NCBI GenBank assembly: GCA_013398055.1
Contig: VZRS01007523.1
Location: forward strand, 627,398 to 691,397
Source: Ifrita kowaldi
Lineage: Eukaryota; Chordata; Aves; Passeriformes; Cinclosomatidae
DNA: 64,000 nucleotides
Direction of reading: 5' to 3'
The position numbers and the translations under genes were made by a program. The notes under the pieces are model-generated. The model was not told where the DNA came from, did not search any database, and saw only the letters and a list, made by a program, of their open reading frames with translations. This document shows positions 51,101-60,100 of the stretch, piece after piece; the first letter of the stretch is position 1, and the number at the start of each line of letters is the position of its first letter.

Positions 51101-54100
51101 CGTCTTGAAGGGGGCTTATAAAAAGAGAGGAGAGCAATTTTTTTAATCAGTTAGATAGTAACTGAACAAGGAGGAATGGTTTTAAACTAAAAGAGGAGAG
51201 ATTTAGATTAGATGGTTGGAGGAAGTTCTTTGCTCAGAGGGCAGTGAAGCAATGGAACAAATTACCCAGAGAACCGGTGGATGCCTCATCTCTGTAAGTG
51301 TTCAAGGCCGGGTTGGATGGGGCTCTGGACAGCCTGATCTAGTGCATTGAATCCCTTTCCAAAATGGGAGGTGATGATCTCTAAGGTCCCTTCCAACCTG
51401 AACCATTCTATGATTTTATGCCTCCAGAGCAAGACAAGTGGAAGAGCTGGCTACTGGAGTTACCAGGGTGTCTAGGCCAAATCCTGGAGAGACCTCGAGG
51501 TCTTGGGGTTGACTGAGACCTGTTTGCACGTGAGTATATTTCTATCTAAGGCAACTGGAAGTAAGAGGATCTAAGGGCCAGTTGATAGGCAGACTGAACA
51601 CCTAAGGCATTCACTGGAGACATCATGTGTGTATGTGTTTATGTCTTGGTGTGCATCAGGGAGTCTGCACCAGCAGTGGGAGTGGAGTTGTGGACCTGGT
51701 GTTATATATCTCTGTCACTAACAGGAGAGGCTAACAACGCAATTGCGGGTTCAACTGGATGTTTAAGGTCAGTTGCTAGAGTTCTCTGTACTGATAATAT
51801 ATGTATATTGTGGAGGGACTGAAATACCTGAGGCCTGTGCTGCCTGGGGAGAACATCTGCTGTAGATGAACCTGCTTGAGCAGAAGAGTTAGACAAGGTG
51901 GCCTCCAGAGGACTCTCCCACCCCTCAACTATCCTGTGGTTCTGTGATACCGCCCACTAAAAGACTTTCTCCCTGATCAGATGGAGTGGAGAAAAGGATG
52001 AAGCTGTTGGTGCCATTTGTGTTTGCCTGAGTGCTGTCTGTATTTTGTCTGTATTTATTCATGTGGCCAGTGATGTGTGTATGTACATATGTGTGTATGC
52101 ATCATGTAAGTGTGTTCATGTGTATGCATGCTGGGAACACATTCCATGTTTCGTCTTGGGAGCATGGAAGAATGTGAATCCCACCTATATTGTTCTACTG
52201 GATTTGTCTTTTCCCTAACAGCAATCACCATATTGATTATTCAGGGGAAGCAACTGGTATTATCTTTCCTTAAGCGAAAGACATAACATAAATCAAGGGT
52301 ATACTTACATTTGTCCCTCACATGAATTTTTTCACATTTGCCACCATCAACATTAAAATTGGCTTCTACGTTTGTATATGCAATATTGGCATCTAAGTGA
52401 TAGCCCAGGCATTTCTTTACCTCTTCTACAGTGATTCCTCGAAGTAGAAATAGGTAATTAGATAGATTGAATGAACATAAATAATGAGACATTATTATTC
52501 TTACAAAATACATTTCAGGGCTATTGGAAATGTTTTTGGCTTTTTTCTTCCCATTTATCTTTTACTTTTTTCTTGTTTATGTCATCAGTATGAGGATAAT
52601 TGTAATTGAAGTGCCTGAACAGTTGCAGTGGAGATCTGTGGTGATTAGGAAAATACCAAAAATGGATTTCTGTTTTCCTTTATCTAGTTGAAAGCAGGTG
52701 TCCCTTTAGGGACCAGTTTTTCCTTTTATTATATTGAAATTTTGTCTTTTGCTGCTGCTTAATAGTTGCCTTTTTTATGTGCTAAGTTGCTGAATTCTCC
52801 CAGTCTCTCTCCTAACCTTAAACATATTTCTCCACTCCTTTTCCCCAAAAAGTTAATCAGGGCCACTGATCTCTTAAAAGTACACTTTTTCCATAAACTC
52901 TAATCCTCCTCTACCCACGACTGTTTCCAACACCTCCTTTCTCCTTATTGAACTCAAACATATCTGAAACTTCACTTTTGTGTTAGGAAAGAATTTTGCT
53001 TGAAATTAGGACTTAAAAATCCAGAACCTCAATCTCGAGGTGCTGAAGAGACTAATAGTGGGAAGTGTAAGTGACATATTTGCCCCATGTCCCTTCGCAT
53101 AGCCTGAATATTTGATACTAATATTGTCATTGCTGTTGCATGCAGCAGGTACTTATTTTCTGACCTCCAAAAACAATATGAGAATTACCTTTTCTCACTG
53201 TATTCCAGTGTGATCACTTTAATCCAGCACAAACACACATGTATCTTAACTGCATGTGAAGGAAGATTAAATTTTTACTCTCCTATCTTAATCAGGGCAT
53301 GGAATACTCCAGTGTGAATGTTGAAAGCTATAAAATCAATTTCAACACACCTGAGTGCTCCATATGGTTTCTAGAGAGCACTTTGATTTATTCCTTCTTT
53401 TTTGTCACCACCATACTCTTAGAGTGATTGTACCACAAAAAGGTGCCAACTAGCAAATAGGATTTAAGGTTTAGATGGGTTTTCTAGTCTTTGGAGATCT
53501 CTTGTGAATCACGCAATTATTGCTAATGTATTCACAAGGTTTGTTTAAGGATTTTTTACCCCTCTCAGTCACAGACTTAAAACAGAGATTTCAAAAATTC
53601 TGTAAGTTACAAATGTTGACTCTTCTCTTTGTTAACTCATGTAATCCTATAATGTCACTAGAGTGCCACAAGCAGCATGCACTGAACTGTGCTGTTCTCA
53701 GTATTTTTCCACATGCACAGATCTACCATCACACATCCCTTTGAAAGTCTGAGAACTTGGCAATAATCAGCATAGCAAGGCCAACAGAAAGCATACCTAG
53801 TCGAGACATAGCGTAATTATCCAGCACGTAAACCAGTTCGTATTTTCCACCTACAGTTCCAGAGACCGCATAGTGAGTTCCATAGTCTTCTAGGAATTTG
53901 AAATACTCCCCCTTGTCATATTCAGTAGGCAGAAATTTTAAATCATCAAGGAAACTATCTGTGAGACGGACATCACGACTCCGAATTTGGAATCTTCCCA
54001 GCTGAATCTGTCCTTTTACATGAAGGAAGGTTTGGTTCTGAAGGAAGGGAGAAGAAAAAAGAAGAGAGTGTCATTCTGGTATGCAGCATGGCAGGAAAAT

Positions 54101-57100
54101 CTGTTCTATTTTACTTGTAAAGAAGCTGCAGTGCTTTTCAACATGGCATTCAATCTAGCATTATGGAAGAGGGACCAACTTGTTTGATAAAAATTAAGAA
54201 GCTCTCCGATTTAAACTGAGGAAGCAGCAAGAGAGTGATTTTAGTTCTTCCAATTTTGCAGAGCTCTTCCCTTACTCATTTCAGCAAAGCCTTTGTGATC
54301 TGACAACAGGTCTCTTGAAGCACAACGCCCACCAAAAATGGCTTTCTGATTTTATAACATTGAAAAGTAGTCCTACACGGCTTGCTGAAAAACAGAAGCT
54401 GCCCACTCAGGTCAGATGGAGTTTCCTCTTTGTTTATAGTCAGAGCAGAACTAAGTTCTCTCTTTTTTTGGATCACTTCCCTGTTATTCTCAGACTGTCA
54501 GAAGGAAGGGCACAGCTCCAATTAAAAACAAAACCCTCCTGACTGCCAGAAAGAAGGGCATAGCTCCAGTTAAAAAAACTCCAAAACAACATTATAAAAT
54601 GAGAATTAATGAGGAAAAATATCCATTTGATGCATTTGACCCATACGAACATTGTAAGGCTAGGTATAGCAACTGATATTTTTGTAAATTACACTCCAGG
54701 TGGTTTAATATCATATTCTAAACTAGGACCTAGCTACTGCCCATAACTTGTGAAATAAAATTTTGTGAAATAGTTGCATTTAAGACTCTAAGGGAACACA
54801 TGCCTTCCAAACCCTGTTATTATCTGCAGTATTTATGTGACTCCCTTAATAGTAGTGCCCAATAGGAGGTATGAAAAAGGGACCTAGCGCCTGCCCATCA
54901 CATTATCCAGCACCATTTAAAGGATCTTAGACTGCTGACTCAGATGCTGCTTAAGATTGGCAGAAGTCTTCAGGCTTCTAAATCGCTGTGAGGAGATTTT
55001 TGTAGGTACCATATTCTTGCCAACCAGCATGCACAGATCCTTTCTCTCCAGGTGCCTCCAGGCGCCTCCAGGCTTCTGACACAAACTTTTATGTGAACCA
55101 TGGAGGGTTCTCATGCAGGAGCTGCCACTCCACAACCTGGCAGCCACATGAGTTTGCAGTAAAAGAACTCTTTTTGTGACAGATTGTAACTCATTTTCTG
55201 AACTGATCTCTGAGCAAGAATTTGAGTCCAAAATTCATATCACAAGCCACAAGACTATAAGATGACAGTAAAACTCCCTGAGCCGTAGTTTGATCTTTTG
55301 CTTCTGTGGTTTGAGGTTTAAATGGTTTGTTTCCATCTCAAGAAAACTCATACCAGTACAAAGGCAATGCTGGACTCAGCTTATCTTTATAGAGCAGACC
55401 TTCATCTTCAGCATTATTTTAATTCATCAGTGATAAAACTTAGTTTAGCTTTCCCTTATATCTACTTGACCTCCAGAGCTCTGAGTGGGTCCTAGACAAC
55501 AAGACTGACAAACCTGAAAATTTTAATAGTTGAAGCAAACCTAGAATTCCTTGCACATGGTATGTTTTAGCTCTATGGGGTTGATAGGCTTTGTGTATGA
55601 TGGCATATTGTAATCACAGATGTTGGCATGCAGGGTGGAAAAGGGTATATGACCTGATCAGTTGATTCCACTAGCACACAGCTACTGGATTAGGCCATAA
55701 TGTCATGTTGTGCTCATTTTGGCTGGGGTAAAGTTAATTTTCTTCACAGTGGCTAGCATGGGACTGTGTTTGGGTTTTGTGCTGAACACAGGGCTGATAA
55801 TACAGAGAAGTTTTTGTTGTTGCTGAACATCACTTACACACAGGCAAGACCTTTTCTGCTATTTGTACTGCTATGCTGGCAAAGAAGTTGGAGGTGCTTG
55901 GGAGGTTGGGGAGACACAGCTGGGACAGATGACCCAAATTGATCCAAAGAATTTTCCATACTGTATGACATTGGGCTCTATGTATAAAGTGGGTGGAAGA
56001 TGGAGGAAGGGGGGGATGTTTGGAGTGATGGCAATTGTTTTCCCAAGTCACCATTACACATGATAGAGTCCTGTTCTCCTGGAGATGGCTGAACAGCTGC
56101 CTGACTGTGGAAAGCAGTGACAGAATTCCTTGTTTTGCTTTGCTTGTTTGTGTGGGTTTTGCTTTCGCTGTTGAACTGTCTGTATCTCAGCCCATGAGTT
56201 CCCGTGTTTTTACCCTTCCCATTCACACCCCAATCCTGCTGATGGGGAAGTGAATGAGCAGCTGCCTGGGACTTGTCTGCTGGTTGGGGTTCAACCACAA
56301 CATGTCTAGCATCACTTTTTGTGGTCTATCTTGTTTTGACCTCACTTAATGCTGCTAGTTCTTTACTATCAAATAAAATGGGGTAGGGTCTTTCCACTGT
56401 TTCAAAGGGCAGGTAGTGGTATGGCTTGTGTGCAATCCCAAAATGAGCTTGCTTTTCTCCAGACTGTCTACAAGAACATTCCCTTCAAACATGCTGTGGG
56501 GAAGTGCAGGATGGGCATTGCTTATGAGAGCATGAGAGCTAGCACTGACTAAAGTCACAGCAGCATGCTAGTAAAACTGTGAATTATCATGCACCAATAC
56601 TAGTGCCTGTGCCTTTTAGTTCTGGCTATTTTATTTGTCCGTATTTACCCAAATGTCTGAGATCTGATCTTTCAGTCGTTATTAACATTTATTTTGTGTT
56701 TATGTAGTGTACACGTACTCGGTGGCAGTTTTTCGTCACAATACTTGATCTAATTTGCCCACATTGCACTAGATCAGAGCTGCTCTTTAGTCAGGATGAG
56801 ACCAGAGGTCTTGGTCCTTTCTGACATCAAGCCCCTGACGAAGATGAGAGGCTTGCTAGTCAAAGAAAAATAGTGGGAAAAAGAGGACACTTTGAGTTGC
56901 CCATTGGCAATGTCTGAAATCTTAAGCCTATTGTCACCTGTATTTCATTTTTTTAAAAAATAAATGACAAAAGAGCAGCAGCTGACTAGAATACTTAGAT
57001 TATTATTGCCTCATTCTAACACTGCATAAACCATGCAATTTGTAAAATAGTTACATTAAGACCTTCAGAAGAATTAGTCTCACCCTTTCTGTGTAGCTTT

Positions 57101-60100
57101 GCAGAAGGGAACCAAATGTATAGTTCTTTCTGTAATCATATTTGAAATTTCCTTCAGAAGCGTTTTTACTTCCATCAGTAGGTGTGTATTTCAGCGAGAA
57201 GCCAGCATTAAAATGTTTCTGTTTTTCTATGTAAACCTCCCGTAGCATTTTCACACGATCATTGTAGTACACAGATGACAAGGTTTTGTCTGCTTTTGTC
57301 TGAGGAAAGATTAAAAAAAAAAAAATGTTGTATGAGAAAACAAAACAGGCAGTAGCAGAAAAATCTATGTAGCACTTTAAAGCTGTACCTTCTACAGAGC
57401 ATATCAATGCTTTTTTTTACAGCTCTTTTTCCTTTTAAACGAAAACAAATGGAAATAGCACTTCCTCCACAAACTACGTCATCTGGATCAATTCAGTGGT
57501 TCAAAAGTGAACAGAAAACTGCAATGGCAATAATTTAGTGAGTATTAAATCTCAGCATGTAACCCTGTTAAAGTAATTTATGTGTGTCAACAATCCCTTT
57601 ACACAGTCTACAACTTCCTTGTGAGAGGAAGAGGAGGGCACTGATCTCTTATCCCTGGTGACCAGTGACAGGACCTGAGAGAAAGGCCTGAAATTGTGTC
57701 AGGGGAGGTTTAGGATGGATATAGAAAAGGTTCTTCACCCAGAGGGTGATTGGGCACTGGAACAGGTTCCCCAGGGCAGTGGTCACAGCATCAAGCCTCA
57801 AAGAAGCATTTGGACAATGCTCTCAGGTGACTCTTGGGGTGTCCTGTGCAGGGCCCAGAGTGGGACTCGATGATCCTTGTGGGTCCCTTCCAACTCAGGA
57901 GATTCTATGACTATGTGAGGAATAATAGTCTTTCTTTCCTAAAACACAGTTAAGATTTGCTGCAAGCTCCTGACTTCTGAAATAAGTCAGAATCATGATT
58001 CTGCCTTCTTTTCTTACAGAAAACAATAACTAATTCAGAATACCTGTTTCAGTGTTGTTTGTTTTAGCATACTTTAGCAGAACATCACATTTTTGCAACA
58101 GAAAATTGTTATACATCAAAATCAAATATAACCATAGATCTCTGGGTCAGATTTATTCATTTTGGGAAGGATGTGGTTTAAATTGTATTTGTTTTATCAA
58201 GTTCCTACTTACAGTAATTTAGGAGGCAAAATTTTTCTTTGATTTCTGGAAAGTATCTGACATTTTTTTCAACGATCAACATTTTTGCTGTTCAAACCTC
58301 ACTGAAAGTCATAGTCTGAAACTTAAAAGCCTAACAAATATTTTTCCCCAGTGGGACAGAGAAAACCATCACTGATTAGACAAAACAAGTAGGACAAGAA
58401 TATTGTAATATTATGTCTGCCTTTTTATCAGTGGCTTTTACATGTCCTTGAAAGTGTAGCTTATTTGCTCTTCTACCTAGTAGAAGTTGGGTATCATAAT
58501 CCTTTCTGTACATCTTTTTTTCATTTTTTTCATTTTCTCTGCTCATATTTTAAACCTTCCAGAAAGATAGTTTCATTTACTGTGCAAGGGTGCAGCAATG
58601 AAGATGTGGGAATTTGTCTGGCATAACTGAGCTTAACTGCTAAAGTAAATTATAACATAAGATGTTTTCCTCCAGACTTTAGCGCAAGCTTGAGCCTAAA
58701 AAGCTGCTGCCTGACTCAAGAGATATGCTGTCTTCCCAGAGTATGCCAGGACCTGACTTTCAATTAAACACCTCCTAGTTTGCAAAGGATTTAAACGTAC
58801 ATCATAAGTGAGGACAGCCACGTTCCATGGCTTGCGGTAGTACGTCCGCGTGTTCCCATCACGCACCCGATCACAAAGACCATTGAAAAAGTCATTGTCA
58901 AATGGGCTGGCCATTGGCTGCATCCCTAAAACATTGATTCTACAAGAAAAATACAAGAGAAGTTATACTTCAAAAGAGGGGATGTCAGCACACATGACCT
59001 GTAAACAATGGTATTAAGAGTGGAAAAGTCATATTCTGTAAGAGATGGAGGTTATAGTTGTGAAACCGACTCTTACTCCATCCAAGCAGCTTGCCTCATC
59101 TCTTGTGGTCTTCTCATCTGTGTATTGAAGACAAGGATACATCTTTTGTAAAGTTCTTGAAGGAACACGTATGAGAAATAAACAAATAAAACATTAAACA
59201 TCAAACATGGTGAGAACCTTAGGAATAAAAGGAGGTAACAACCATTTTTGCTTGACCAATATATTTGTGAGAAAGAATATTTGCTCTTGACCAGTACATC
59301 TGTGAGAAAGCATTCCTTGTAGATTTAAAATGTGCATCTCAACAGCTATATATGTGGTTTTTTAGTAACTTATATTTATTTGCAGGTAGGTACTTGGTTA
59401 TCAACACCCATCAAAACTTTCGAATGAATATACAGCTACTCCTAGCATTGTTTTATCTTGCAGGGTGTGGCCTAGTGGAATAGCAGCATTTCCTGGAGCA
59501 TAAGAGGTCTAAACGCTTATGAATCCAGGGAAGCAGACGCATCAGCTGTGTAGCTCTATGCATCTCTATACTGATGTACAAGAAATACTTCTAAAAGTAA
59601 CTGCTCCTTGGAGGATTCTGTATTGGTTTTTTGCCCTTTTGTGCCTGTTTCATACATTTCAATCTTTTCATCATTTCCGATATTTACATCTGACAAATGT
59701 ATGTGTACTTATCTGAGTGTAGAAAGTGGTAAACAAATCATCAAAATCACCGGCATCACTACTGTGTTGCTATACTACATTTTATCATGGAAGATTTTAG
59801 TAATAGATTGTAATAGAAACTTCTAAAATTGCCTATATATTTGGTTTACTTCCCCATACTAAAAAAAGCAGCACTTTTGCTCTTGCACAGTAAGAAATGA
59901 AATGAAAATTATGTATATTTTTCATTAAACACACGGTGGTGCTGTAGTATACTTTTATCTTCAGTTTGGTTTGCTGCCTTCTAACTCTATTTATAGGTAA
60001 ACAATATGTCACGTTTTCTTTTTGTTGGAGATGAAAGAAACCCAGAAGGGTCTGAGAACAGAAAGATTAATTTTCAGCTTAGACTAATGATGAAATCTTT

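Larger units (their letters stand above)
46464..52308 (-). other. C9 intron containing the three-block duplication
   Basis: The 5.8-kb intron is mostly the three overlapping blocks at 47243-51716. The unique part at 46464-47242 has a 159-codon open frame (46643-47122, minus) with no domain features, treated as chance. If the duplicated blocks are an assembly artefact, the true intron is about 3.2 kb. Confidence 0.75.
54038..57083 (-). other. C9 intron carrying a solo LTR
   Basis: It contains a 48-bp tandem duplication at 54493-54588 and the LTR at 55706-56302. The open frames at 54917-55231 and around the LTR show no gene features. Confidence 0.7.
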
